Origin: Actinomycetota bacterium | GTDB taxonomy: Bacteria; Actinomycetota; UBA4738; HRBIN12 | Direction: 5' to 3' | Length of the DNA: 64,000 nucleotides | NCBI GenBank assembly: GCA_035640355.1 | Contig: DASQWI010000009.1 | Span: forward strand, 62,001-126,000 | Part shown: positions 8,363 to 16,356 of the stretch, one piece after another | How the letters are laid out: each line of letters begins with the position of its first letter | How positions within the stretch are numbered: position 1 is the stretch's first letter | Position numbers and translations under genes: made by a program | Notes under the pieces: generated by a model | The model's input: only the letters and a program-made list of their open reading frames with translations | Databases searched by the model: none | Told to the model about the DNA's origin: nothing

Positions 8363-10041
8363 GTTCTCGCTTCGGGAAGACACTCGAGCTGCGACATGAT
8401 CGCGGACGGGAACGCCGCCTGGAACACAGGGTCATCCGCTTCCGAGGCCGGTACGACCACGCCTGGCAGCTTCGTGTCGGCCTTGGTCAGCCCCATGATC
8501 CACTCGCTCATCTCCTCGAGCGTGTGACCGTTCTGGCGAAGCTCGGTCTCGTTCACGAAGATCTGTGTCGGCTGGACGAGCTCGATGAGCCGCACATCGT
8601 CCTGATCGTCGAAGCGACGCGCGAGCCCGTTGACGATCGAGGTCGTAGAGATCTGGAACGCGCCGGTGACGTCGGGGTCCGGGAGCGACCCGTGATCGGC
8701 GGTGAGGACGAACGCCCATTGACCCTCGCCCACGGTTTCGTCGAGGAACTCCACGAGGACCTGGAGCTGTTCGTCCTGCGCCTCGACCGCGTCGCGCATC
8801 TCCGGACTGTTCACCGTCCAGACGTGGCTGATGTAGTCGATCATCTTGAAGTTCACGTAGAGCAGGTCGGGGATGACGTCGTCGCCGAACCCCTCGCGTT
8901 CGATCAGCTCCATCAACACGCGCGTCTGGTAGGGGATTCGCGCGGGAGTGTCGAACCCACGAAGGAGCGGCTCGATGTCGTTGTTGCGCCACCGGCCGTC
9001 GATGCGCCCGTCGGCCGCGTCGACGGCCCGCACGTCGGCCTCGAACCCGCCGACCTCGTTCAGGTACTCGGGGAACCGGTAGTACGAACGGAGAGCAGGC
9101 GTGAGGTTCCATTCGAAACCCTCGGCGCCGAGCGTTTCGGCGCCGACCTTCTCCCGGACCACGGCGATATCCTGGTCGCCTCCGCCCCACATCGATCCGT
9201 GACCGAGCATGCCGAGATGGATCGACACCGTGCCGAGCTCGCCGACGACGGGGTCGTTGGCCATGGCCAGGTCGTATACGTCCGCGAGCGTCGGGTCGAT
9301 CAGGTAGGTGGGTCCGCGCGCCCACGGCGTGGTCAGGTCTTCGCCGATGCGCAGCCGGTGCGCCACGATGCCGTGGTTGTCAGGGAACGTGCCGGTCCCG
9401 ATCGTGGCGTGCGTCTGCGCGGTGGACGTCGGTGACGATCCAACCGTGGCGTTGTCGTACCACGTGCCGTTCGGGATGAGCGAGTCGAGGAACGGCCACG
9501 CGTTCGGCCATCGCTTCAGGACGTTTCGTCCGCCCGCGTCCCAGACGATGGTGAGGATCAGCCTCGGCGGGTCGGCGGAGCTGATGAGCGCCTCGTGCAT
9601 CGGCGAGCCGTCCGGAGTCCTGAACGGAAAGTCGAGCAGCGCCGCCTGCGTCGGCGCAACTCCGGCGAGCGTCACCGGACGCTCGACCACGCCGGCCGGA
9701 GCGATGTGCCCTTCGCCGTACCAGAACATCGGAATATCCTGCGCGTAGGGCCACGGACCGACGTGTGGAAGCCCTGAACCAACGAAGTTCGGCTCGATCG
9801 GGAGGATCTGCAGCTCGGCGCTCCTATCGTTCCGGTTGCCGCGCCACGTCGCGAGCAACCACTCGTGCGGGATCGAGCACGCGAGCTCGGCCAGCTCACC
9901 CGTCGCCGTTTGAGCCACTCCAGCGCGAGCGGCTCCTGGCTCGTCGAACGGTTGTGCCGCGCACGCCGAGACGAGGAGCGATGCGGCCGCGGCCAGCGCG
10001 AGACAGGGGGAGGCGGCCACAGACGGCATACGAAACACCAC
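8359..10041 (-). CDS. Lipoprotein phosphoesterase, alkaline phosphatase superfamily (paralog 3)
   Basis: 560 residues from GTG at 10041; an ATG at 10029 is an equally good start. It is a lipoprotein with lipobox VSAC. The catalytic domain has VWDAGG, SSPTSTAQTHATIGTG (nucleophile Thr retained), FKMIDYISHVW and TADHG. It shares with its two downstream paralogs long blocks such as the WPNAWPFLDSL region and the YLNEVGGF/DVRAVDAADG region. It is the first gene of an operon running 7 kb leftward through two paralogs, the MFS fusion and DinB. A degenerate fourth copy starts only 45 bases away on the other strand. Confidence 0.87.
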   Translation of the reverse strand: MVFRMPSVAASPCLALAAAASLLVSACAAQPFDEPGAARAGVAQTATGELAELACSIPHEWLLATWRGNRNDRSAELQILPIEPNFVGSGLPHVGPWPYAQDIPMFWYGEGHIAPAGVVERPVTLAGVAPTQAALLDFPFRTPDGSPMHEALISSADPPRLILTIVWDAGGRNVLKRWPNAWPFLDSLIPNGTWYDNATVGSSPTSTAQTHATIGTGTFPDNHGIVAHRLRIGEDLTTPWARGPTYLIDPTLADVYDLAMANDPVVGELGTVSIHLGMLGHGSMWGGGDQDIAVVREKVGAETLGAEGFEWNLTPALRSYYRFPEYLNEVGGFEADVRAVDAADGRIDGRWRNNDIEPLLRGFDTPARIPYQTRVLMELIEREGFGDDVIPDLLYVNFKMIDYISHVWTVNSPEMRDAVEAQDEQLQVLVEFLDETVGEGQWAFVLTADHGSLPDPDVTGAFQISTTSIVNGLARRFDDQDDVRLIELVQPTQIFVNETELRQNGHTLEEMSEWIMGLTKADTKLPGVVVPASEADDPVFQAAFPSAIMSQLECLPEART

Positions 10042-10047
10042 CGTGCG

Positions 10048-10062
10048 TGGAACGACAACCCA
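10048..10062. promoter_or_regulatory. Imperfect palindrome in the divergent promoter region (possible Zur-like site)
   Basis: A 15-base imperfect palindrome beginning TGGAACG and ending CAACCCA lies in the 45-base space between the phosphoesterase operon and the divergent pseudophosphatase/permease operon. Its outer TGG/CCA arms resemble the candidate Zur site upstream of znuA, but only four of seven positions pair. It is recorded as a weak candidate because of its position. Confidence 0.25.
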
Positions 10063-10086
10063 CCCACCGGTTTACCGTGGACGAAC

Positions 10087-11424
10087 GTGAACACGCGCAG
10101 GTTGCTCGTCCTGCTCGCGGTCATCGCGGCGATCGGCCTGCCGGCGGCCGCGCTGCAAGCGCTCTGTGTCGGCCGATCCTGCGATGCGGGAACGAACGAG
10201 ACGCCGCGCGTGCCGTTCTGCCCCCTCGACGCCAAGCTCCGCCAGCTGATCGCGAACGGGTATCGCGAGGGACGCTCCGCCGACGTTCTCGGCGTAGCGG
10301 GTGACGTACCGATCTTCACCGAGCTCGGCGGCACGAGGATCGCGTGGCCGAGCGCCACCGCCGACACCCGTGTGCCCATGGTGTTCTGGGGCTCGGGCGT
10401 CGCGTCGGGCGCGGCCATGCCGCGGAACGTCGGGCTCGACGGGATCGCGCCGACAGTGAGCGAGATCCTCGCGTTCCACCGGCCGTTCCCGGACGTTCGT
10501 TCCGGAGAGAGAATCCAACGAGTGGCGGCGCGAAAGGGATCGCGACCGCGCCTGGTCTTGCTTATCGCGTGGGCGTCGACGGGAGCGGCGGACCTCGAGG
10601 ACAACCCAAACGCGTGGCCGTACCTCCGATCGCTCATGGACGACGGCGTCGGAACCCTCGACGCGACAACGGGGTCCTTGCCGCTCGATCCCGCTGCGAC
10701 GCTCACGACGATCGGGACGGGTGGGCTCCCGTCCCAGCACGGCATCACCGGCTCGTTTGTCCGGAACGACGTGTCCGGCTCTCACGCCGGCGAGGTGCAT
10801 GAAGCGTTCTCCGACGGTGCCCCGGTCCACGTGATCGCCACGCTCGCCGATGATCTCGAGGAACACTCCGACCCGCGAACGCTCGTCGGTCTGATCGCGG
10901 CGGACGAGCGCGACCGCGGGTTGGTCGGCGGCGGGTGGTATCCGGGCCAGGATCCCGTCGACGTGGTGTACGGCGACGCCGCTGCGGCCCCCCTGGCGTT
11001 CGACGTGGACCTCGCGTCCGGCTACGGGGCGGACGCCGTCTCCGACCTCATCGGCGTCGTGCTTCACGGTGGCATCCACCGCCTCGATCGGTTGACGCGG
11101 GAGATCGTCCGTTCGGCCGAACGCGCGACGAATCGTTCCGTCCTGGTCGTCGTGGCCGGCACCGGGACCAGCGAGAGACATCGACTCGCGATGCCCGACA
11201 CGACGCTCGTCCACGCCGTCGAGGACGCTGTTCCCGGCACCCGCCGTGCCGTCGAGGCGACGGTCGCCGGCGGGGTCTACCTCGATCAAGCCGTGCTCAC
11301 CGAAACGGCCGTAACGGGCCGGGCCGCTGCCGACGCGATGTTGGACGTGACGAGCTCGAACGGGGAGACGATGATGGTTGACGCCTTCCAGGGGTTCGCC
11401 GTCTCGTTCTCGAGGTACTGCTGA
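10087..11424 (+). CDS. Degenerate phosphoesterase paralog, probable pseudoenzyme
   Basis: 445 residues from GTG at 10087, with an N-terminal hydrophobic signal or anchor. It aligns in order with the three phosphoesterases: RLVLLIAW, DNPNAWPYLRSLMDDG, TTIGTGGLPSQHGI and VLVVVAGTG. The key residues are gone, however. WDAGG has become WASTG, the nucleophile segment reads PLDPAATL, the Asp/His pair reads VVLHGGIHRL, and the ADHG metal motif is GTGTSERH. The frame is intact and the length sensible, so this looks like a maintained non-catalytic homolog, perhaps a binding or scaffold protein. Its TGA overlaps the ATG of the permease gene (TGATG), suggesting coupled expression. Confidence 0.8.
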   Translation: MNTRRLLVLLAVIAAIGLPAAALQALCVGRSCDAGTNETPRVPFCPLDAKLRQLIANGYREGRSADVLGVAGDVPIFTELGGTRIAWPSATADTRVPMVFWGSGVASGAAMPRNVGLDGIAPTVSEILAFHRPFPDVRSGERIQRVAARKGSRPRLVLLIAWASTGAADLEDNPNAWPYLRSLMDDGVGTLDATTGSLPLDPAATLTTIGTGGLPSQHGITGSFVRNDVSGSHAGEVHEAFSDGAPVHVIATLADDLEEHSDPRTLVGLIAADERDRGLVGGGWYPGQDPVDVVYGDAAAAPLAFDVDLASGYGADAVSDLIGVVLHGGIHRLDRLTREIVRSAERATNRSVLVVVAGTGTSERHRLAMPDTTLVHAVEDAVPGTRRAVEATVAGGVYLDQAVLTETAVTGRAAADAMLDVTSSNGETMMVDAFQGFAVSFSRYC

Positions 11425-12428
11425 TGGCACTCGCCGCACCTCATTCCCGTCCGGTCACGGCGCGCACGGTGATGCTCGTTGCGACCGCACTCGTCCTCGG
11501 GACCCTCTCGCTCCGCGCGCTCGACCCCCAGCGCGTGGCGTGGATCCGTTCCTACATCGTGATCTTCGGATCGCTCCTCGTTCAGGCGCTGCCGTTCGTG
11601 ACGCTTGGCTCCCTCGCCGCCGCGTTCGTCGAGGTGTTCGTGCCGATCGGAACGCTCGAGCGGCTCGCCCGACTGCCGCGTCCCCTGCAGCTTCCGGCCG
11701 CCGCGCTCGCGGGAGTCGCGTTTCCCATTTGCGAATGCGGTTCCGTCCCGGTCGCGCGACGGCTCGCACAACGAGGGCTCATGCCGTCCGCGGCTGTCAC
11801 GTTCATGCTCGCGGCGCCGGTCGTGAACCCCGTCGTCATCGCGTCGACGTTCGTCGCGTATCGGGCGCGGCCGTCGACGTGGACGATGGTGGGCGGGCGG
11901 TTCGCGCTCGGCATGCTCGTCGCCATCGCCGTCGGCTGGGTGATCGGCAACCGGTCTGTCGATGAGCTCCTCAAACCGAATCCCGAGGACGTGCACGAGC
12001 GGCATCTGCGGGTCGAACGGCCCGAGGCACGCTGGCGGCGGTTCTTCTCACACCTCGGCAACGACTTCCTGTTCATGGGCCGCTATCTGATCCTCGGCGT
12101 GACGATCGCCGCCGCGATCCAGACGTTCCTGCCCGCATCTGCGCTCACGAGCGTTTCCGGCGTTCCGATCGTTTCGATCGTCGTAATGATGGTTCTCGCC
12201 GCGGCCCTGTCGCTGTGCTCGGAGTCCGACGCGTTCGTCGCCGCCTCGTTCGTGCAGTTCGGACCCGCGGCGCAGCTTGCGTTCCTCGTCTCCGGACCGA
12301 TGGTCGACACGAAGCTGCTGGCCCTCTACGCAGGCACCTTTCGCCGGGGGTTCGTTCGCGCCGTTGTCGCCGTCGTCTTCGTGACGACGCTGGTCTCGAC
12401 GTTGTGGCTCGGAGTGATAACTGGATGA
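11424..12428 (+). CDS. PF03773-family permease (YraQ/ArsP-like)
   Basis: 334 residues with about eight membrane helices. It shows the two diagnostic repeats of the family: FPICECGSVPVARRL in the first half (Cys pair C-E-C) and LCSESDAFVAASF in the second half, each followed by a GLMPSAA- or FGPAAQL-type helix. The family exports or handles metals, metalloids or organoarsenicals. The usual partner is a DUF1980 protein, and that is exactly the next gene (ATGA overlap). In several bacteria this pair belongs to the zinc-repressor regulon. The neighbouring ZnuABC and Fur-family genes fit that, so a zinc-related role is my inference. Confidence 0.88.
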   Translation: MALAAPHSRPVTARTVMLVATALVLGTLSLRALDPQRVAWIRSYIVIFGSLLVQALPFVTLGSLAAAFVEVFVPIGTLERLARLPRPLQLPAAALAGVAFPICECGSVPVARRLAQRGLMPSAAVTFMLAAPVVNPVVIASTFVAYRARPSTWTMVGGRFALGMLVAIAVGWVIGNRSVDELLKPNPEDVHERHLRVERPEARWRRFFSHLGNDFLFMGRYLILGVTIAAAIQTFLPASALTSVSGVPIVSIVVMMVLAAALSLCSESDAFVAASFVQFGPAAQLAFLVSGPMVDTKLLALYAGTFRRGFVRAVVAVVFVTTLVSTLWLGVITG

Positions 12429-13183
12429 GCGAGGTCGTCGAACACGGCGGCATCGGCGTCCGGGCGGCGCACTCGACGCGACAGCGCTGGAGCGCGGTTC
12501 GCGTGGCCGGGGCCGTCGCTCTCGGCGCGTGGGCGGCGGCGTTCTGGTTCCTGCTCGTCACGGGACGCGATGCGCTGTACCTGTCGACGCGGACGGAGTG
12601 GGTCGTGCCCGTCGCCGCAGGGCTGCTCTCCGCGGCGACGTTCGGCCGTCTCGCGTCCGCTCGATCGAGCCACTCCGAACCGCTCGGCCGTCGAGAGCTC
12701 GGCGTCGTCGTCGCCACGATCGTTCCGGTCCTCGTGCTGACGGCCCTGCCGGCGACGACGCTCGGCTCGTACTCGGCCGGTACCCGTTCACCGGTTTCTG
12801 GTTCGCGGTTCTCGGCGTCGCCCGGCGACGTCGCCACCGGCGAGCTCTCGCTCGTGGACGTGGCCGCCGCGCAGACGACGCCCGAGGCTGAACGAGCGCT
12901 GGCCGGCCGAGCCGGCGAGACGGTGACCTTCGTGGGCTTCGTCGCTCGGTACGGCAGCACCCTGGCCGACGAGTTCATGCTCACCCGGTACGTGGTGTCG
13001 TGCTGCGTGGCAGATGCCACCGTGGCATCGGTTCGCGTCGTCAACGTCACGCCGGGACGGTTAGACGAGAACGATTGGGTCGAGGTGACCGGCACGATCT
13101 ACCCGATCGGTCGAGAGGTGATCGTCGACGCCACGTCGGTGGGCGGCGTCCCTCGACCGGACCGGCCTTACCTCTCGGCCTGA
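12425..13183 (+). CDS. DUF1980 / TIGR03943-family protein, partner of the permease
   Basis: 252 residues from the ATG at 12425, which overlaps the permease stop as ATGA. It has two N-terminal membrane helices (about 25-45 and 58-75), a third near 90-110, then an extracytoplasmic domain. That domain carries the family signature of a Cys pair in YVVSCCVADAT and ends in the VTGTIYPIGREVI strand region. Members are nearly always encoded beside a PF03773 permease and are thought to form a complex with it; the biochemical role is unproven. The gene's 3' end overlaps the convergent Fur-family gene by 16 bases. Confidence 0.85.
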   Translation: MSEVVEHGGIGVRAAHSTRQRWSAVRVAGAVALGAWAAAFWFLLVTGRDALYLSTRTEWVVPVAAGLLSAATFGRLASARSSHSEPLGRRELGVVVATIVPVLVLTALPATTLGSYSAGTRSPVSGSRFSASPGDVATGELSLVDVAAAQTTPEAERALAGRAGETVTFVGFVARYGSTLADEFMLTRYVVSCCVADATVASVRVVNVTPGRLDENDWVEVTGTIYPIGREVIVDATSVGGVPRPDRPYLSA

Positions 13184-13641
13184 CGAGACGCCGTTGCGCG
13201 GCTTCTGTTCCCCGCGCATCGGCGACACGTGCCGATCACGTCGAGCCGGTGTCCTGCGGCGGAGAATCCGCTCCTGCCTGCGACGTCGGACACCGTCTGC
13301 GCCATGAAGCGCTCGAAGCTCGGCGGCACCGTCACGTCCTCGACCGTCCCGCAGCTGCGGCACACCAGATGGTGATGGTGCTCCGTCAGGTCCTCGGCGA
13401 GCTCGTATCGCGTGAACTCCTCGCCAGTGACGACGCGGTGCACGACGCCAGCATGCTCGAGCACGACGAGGTTCCGATACACGGAGCTCTGGGGCAGCCC
13501 ACTCGGCCCACCCGAGAGATCTGGTGTCGCGACCGGGTTCCCCGCCTGCCGTAGCGCCTCGACGAGCGCGCGGCGCTTCGGCGTGTAGCGTTGACCTACG
13601 GCGCGGAGCCGCGCCTCGACCACCTCGTCGATCCGACTCAT
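13168..13641 (-). CDS. zur: Fur-family transcriptional repressor, probably Zur
   Basis: 157 residues. The winged-helix DNA-binding domain occupies about residues 10-85, with QRYTPKRRALVEAL and PQSSVYRNLVVLEHAG. The dimerisation domain has the regulatory HHHH cluster followed by CRSCG, and a second CRRC pair near the C terminus. Together these form the structural zinc site. Because it is the distal gene of a znuCB operon (ATGA overlap with the permease) and a Zur-like palindrome precedes znuA, zinc-responsive repression is much more likely than iron. The start ATG at 13641 is set by that overlap. Confidence 0.88.
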   Translation of the reverse strand: MSRIDEVVEARLRAVGQRYTPKRRALVEALRQAGNPVATPDLSGGPSGLPQSSVYRNLVVLEHAGVVHRVVTGEEFTRYELAEDLTEHHHHLVCRSCGTVEDVTVPPSFERFMAQTVSDVAGRSGFSAAGHRLDVIGTCRRCAGNRSRATASRQAER

Positions 13642-14474
13642 GGACCTGACCCCTCCGCGCGAAGTCGCGGCACCCTCCCTCTCTTCACGAGCGCGATTAC
13701 GGCGAACGACGCCGATGCCAACAGGACGATCGTCCCGCTCGGCGCGAGCCCCCAGATGCGCGACGCGGCGAGGCCGAGCACGACCGCCGCCACGCCGATG
13801 ACGACGCTCGACCAGAGGGTTCCGCGGAACGAGCGAGCGAGCAGCTGACCGCTCGCGACGGGGAGCACCATCATCGCGGCCACAAGGAGGATCCCAACGA
13901 TCCGCATCGCCGCGACCACGGACACGGCGATCAGGACCGCCAGAAGCGCGTTCACGAAACCGACCGGCAAACCTGCGACGCGCGACCACTCCTCGTCCGT
14001 GACCACAGCGAACAGCACGCGCCTGAGGAACAGCATGATGAGCACGATCCCCGTACCGAGCCCGAGGATGACGGCGATCTCGGAACCGTCGACCGTGAGC
14101 GGCTGGCCGAACAGATAGGTGAGCAGGTTGGCGTCGAGTCCGCCTCCCAGACCAACGAGAACGACTCCGGCGGCGATCCCGGAAAAGAAGAAGAGCGCGA
14201 GCGCGACGTCCCCGGACGCCGAGCCGCGGGCGCGCAGCCACTCGAGCCCGAGCGATCCCACGACCGCGACGGCGAGCGCGCCCCATACCGGCCAAATGCC
14301 CGCGACGAGTCCCAGGCCGACGCCGGCGAACGCGAGATGGCCTATCCCGTCACCGATCAGCGACATCCTGCGCTGAACAGCGAAGGTTCCGATCATCGGC
14401 GCGAACACGCCGACCGCGACGCCAGCGACGAGCGCGCGCTGCATGAACGACAGCTCGAACGGATACGGCAGCAC
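13638..14474 (-). CDS. znuB: Zinc ABC transporter permease (ZnuB-like)
   Basis: 278 residues with seven or eight membrane helices, of the ABC-3 family of metal permeases. It has the MSLIGDGIGHLAFAGVG segment near residue 37 typical of Znu/Mnt permeases, and a conserved late segment VGILLVAAMMVLPVA. A GTG at 14474 is used; an internal ATG at residue 11 is an alternative. The gene follows the ATPase by 26 bases and overlaps the repressor start as ATGA. It forms the membrane channel that passes zinc delivered by the ZnuA lipoprotein. Confidence 0.92.
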   Translation of the reverse strand: MLPYPFELSFMQRALVAGVAVGVFAPMIGTFAVQRRMSLIGDGIGHLAFAGVGLGLVAGIWPVWGALAVAVVGSLGLEWLRARGSASGDVALALFFFSGIAAGVVLVGLGGGLDANLLTYLFGQPLTVDGSEIAVILGLGTGIVLIMLFLRRVLFAVVTDEEWSRVAGLPVGFVNALLAVLIAVSVVAAMRIVGILLVAAMMVLPVASGQLLARSFRGTLWSSVVIGVAAVVLGLAASRIWGLAPSGTIVLLASASFAVIALVKRGRVPRLRAEGSGP

Positions 14475-14500
14475 GTCGATCGCTCGAGCGAAAGGAGAGA

Positions 14501-15292
14501 TCAGCGGAGGCCCTCGAGCCAGAGGGGCAGGTCCTCGTGGTGGATCCCCAGGCTCACACCGGAGGCGGCGAGGTCCGACGGCTTGCCGTCGAACAGCACG
14601 CGCCGCTTCAAGACGATGACGCGGTCGAGCTCGCGCGCAACGGCCGACAGCTCGTGAGAGACGAGCAACACGCCGGCGCCGTGTTCGTCGATCAGGTGCG
14701 TCAGCGACTCCCTGAACCGGCGCTGCGATTCGGCGTCGACGCCGGCGATCGGTTCGTCCAGCAGCAGGAGCTCCGGCTCACTGGCGAACGCCCGCGCGAT
14801 GAACGCTCGTTGCTGCTGACCTCCCGACAGCTCGTTCAGCGGCCGGCGCGCGAGGTCCTTCAGCCCGACCGACGCGAGCGCGTGGTCGATCTCCTCGCGG
14901 TCCTCTCGACGGAACGCGCGCCACCATCCACGACGAGCGAGGCGTCCCGCGCCGACGATCTCGTCGACCGTTGCGGGAACCTCCGAATCGAGCACGGGGC
15001 GCTGTGGAACGTATCCGATGCGAGCCCGCTCGCCGACGCGCGCCGGCGGCTTTCCGAACAACCGAACGCTTCCCTCCCACGGCGCGATCGAACCGAGGAG
15101 CACCTTGAGCAGTGTCGACTTCCCCGAACCGTTCGGCCCGACGAGCGCGACGAACTCCCCGCGCCGCACGACGAGGTCGACGCCCTCCACGACGGGAGTT
15201 CTGCCGTACCCGAACGTGACGCCTTCGGCCTGAACGAGGACGTCGTCGACTAGGTCGGTCCGAACGGCGACATGTCGGTCAGGCGCAGCCAA
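14501..15292 (-). CDS. znuC: Zinc ABC transporter ATP-binding protein (ZnuC-like)
   Basis: 263 residues with the full ABC set: Walker A GPNGSGKST, Q-loop region YVPQRP, signature LSGGQQQR, Walker B LLLLDEP with the following D-loop, and the switch His in LLVSHELS. The TTG at 15292 is preferred because GAGGA lies five bases upstream and it overlaps the end of znuA by only 14 bases; a further TTG at 15310 lacks a ribosome site. Encoded between the binding protein and the permease, it energises zinc import. Confidence 0.92.
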   Translation of the reverse strand: MAAPDRHVAVRTDLVDDVLVQAEGVTFGYGRTPVVEGVDLVVRRGEFVALVGPNGSGKSTLLKVLLGSIAPWEGSVRLFGKPPARVGERARIGYVPQRPVLDSEVPATVDEIVGAGRLARRGWWRAFRREDREEIDHALASVGLKDLARRPLNELSGGQQQRAFIARAFASEPELLLLDEPIAGVDAESQRRFRESLTHLIDEHGAGVLLVSHELSAVARELDRVIVLKRRVLFDGKPSDLAASGVSLGIHHEDLPLWLEGLR

Positions 15293-16250
15293 GTCCGTCC
15301 TCGAGAGCAACGAGGTTTTCCCGCATCACCGAAAGGTAATCCTCGCCGGCGTCGACCTGCTCCTCCGTGAGACCTTCGAGCGGATTCAACACCGCGGTCC
15401 GGACGCCGGCCTCAGCGGCGAGCGTCTCGGCGACCTCCGGCGACGCGAGCGCCTCGGTGAAGATCGTCGTGACGCCTTCGCGCTCGACGAGGTCGCGAAG
15501 GTCCGCGAGGTGCGCTGGATCGATCTCCGCCTCGGGCGAGATCCCGGAGATGGGGTGCTGCTCGAGCCCGTACGCTTGGGCCAGATATCCGAACGCCGCG
15601 TGGTTCACCACGAGCGGACGGCCGGCGCAGCTCTCCAGACCCGCGCGGTAGTCCTCGTCGAGCGAACGAAGCTCGGCGACGAACGTCTCGGCGTTCTCGC
15701 GGACCACGTCCGCCCGCTCGGGCGACACGGCGGCGAAGACGTCGGCCACATGATCGACGATCTGCGCGTACAGGATCGGGTCGAGCCACACGTGTGGATC
15801 CGCGGTGAGCTCCGCCTCACCGTGGTCTTCTTCGCCCTGGTGCACCTCGTCCTCCGGTGGCGGTTCGAGCGTCTGGATCCCCTCGAGGGCGTCGAGGGCG
15901 CGCCCCTCCACGTCCGCGATCGCGTCCTCGACCGCGGGCTGGAACCCGGCCCCGACGTACAGGACGACGTCGGCGGTGAGAATGAGCTCGAGATCGTCGG
16001 GGGCGAGCTCGAGGTCGTGAGGCTCGACACCGGGTGGCGTCAGGTTGTGGATCGTCACGTCGGGTCCTCCGACGCGGCGAGCCGCCTCGGCGAGCGGGTA
16101 GAAGCTGGCCACGACGACGACATCTCCTTCCCCGTCCTCCGCAGCACCACTCCCGCACGCCGCAAACGAAACGGCGACGAGGAGCGCCACCCCGACCGCG
16201 ATGAACCGCGCCGGAACGCTTCGCCACTTCGATGGCTGGAGTTTGGTCAC
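15279..16250 (-). CDS. znuA: Zinc ABC transporter substrate-binding lipoprotein (ZnuA-like)
   Basis: 323 residues of the cluster A-I metal-binding family. It has an N-terminal signal with a slightly atypical lipobox FAAC and an SFYPLAEAARRVGG segment. Zinc ligands are visible in GVEPHDLEL, in the acidic/His loop DEVHQGEEDHGE followed by ADPHVWLDP, in VVNHAAFGYL and in a late acidic segment. The GTG at 16250 is chosen over one at 16274 because the latter would place the Zur-like operator inside the coding region. It is the first gene of znuACB-zur. Confidence 0.92.
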   Translation of the reverse strand: MTKLQPSKWRSVPARFIAVGVALLVAVSFAACGSGAAEDGEGDVVVVASFYPLAEAARRVGGPDVTIHNLTPPGVEPHDLELAPDDLELILTADVVLYVGAGFQPAVEDAIADVEGRALDALEGIQTLEPPPEDEVHQGEEDHGEAELTADPHVWLDPILYAQIVDHVADVFAAVSPERADVVRENAETFVAELRSLDEDYRAGLESCAGRPLVVNHAAFGYLAQAYGLEQHPISGISPEAEIDPAHLADLRDLVEREGVTTIFTEALASPEVAETLAAEAGVRTAVLNPLEGLTEEQVDAGEDYLSVMRENLVALEDGLGCA

Positions 16251-16258
16251 ACGCGTAA

Positions 16259-16273
16259 TGAGAACGATTCCCA
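16259..16273. promoter_or_regulatory. Candidate Zur operator upstream of znuA
   Basis: A 15-base imperfect palindrome TGAGAACGATTCCCA lies 9-23 bases before the preferred znuA start. Five of seven positions pair between the two arms. It resembles the actinobacterial Zur/FurB box of the TGAAAA-n-TTTTCA type. Binding of the zinc-loaded repressor here would block the ribosome site or promoter of the whole znuACB-zur operon. Confidence 0.6.
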
Positions 16274-16356
16274 CTATCAGTGTTGGAACATACGTCTACC
16301 CCGTGGTGGTCGTCAACGGTTGTAGCGACCGCTCAGATGGCCGAGTGGCGAGACGA

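Noticed and set aside
11424-12428. Calling the PF03773 permease an arsenic exporter (ArsP)
   Set aside because: No arsenic genes nearby; the DUF1980 partner and the zinc locus favour a different metal role, so no specific symbol is given.
16251-16274. GTG at 16274 as the znuA start
   Set aside because: It would put the Zur-like palindrome inside the coding region and add residues before a good signal peptide; the GTG at 16250 fits better.
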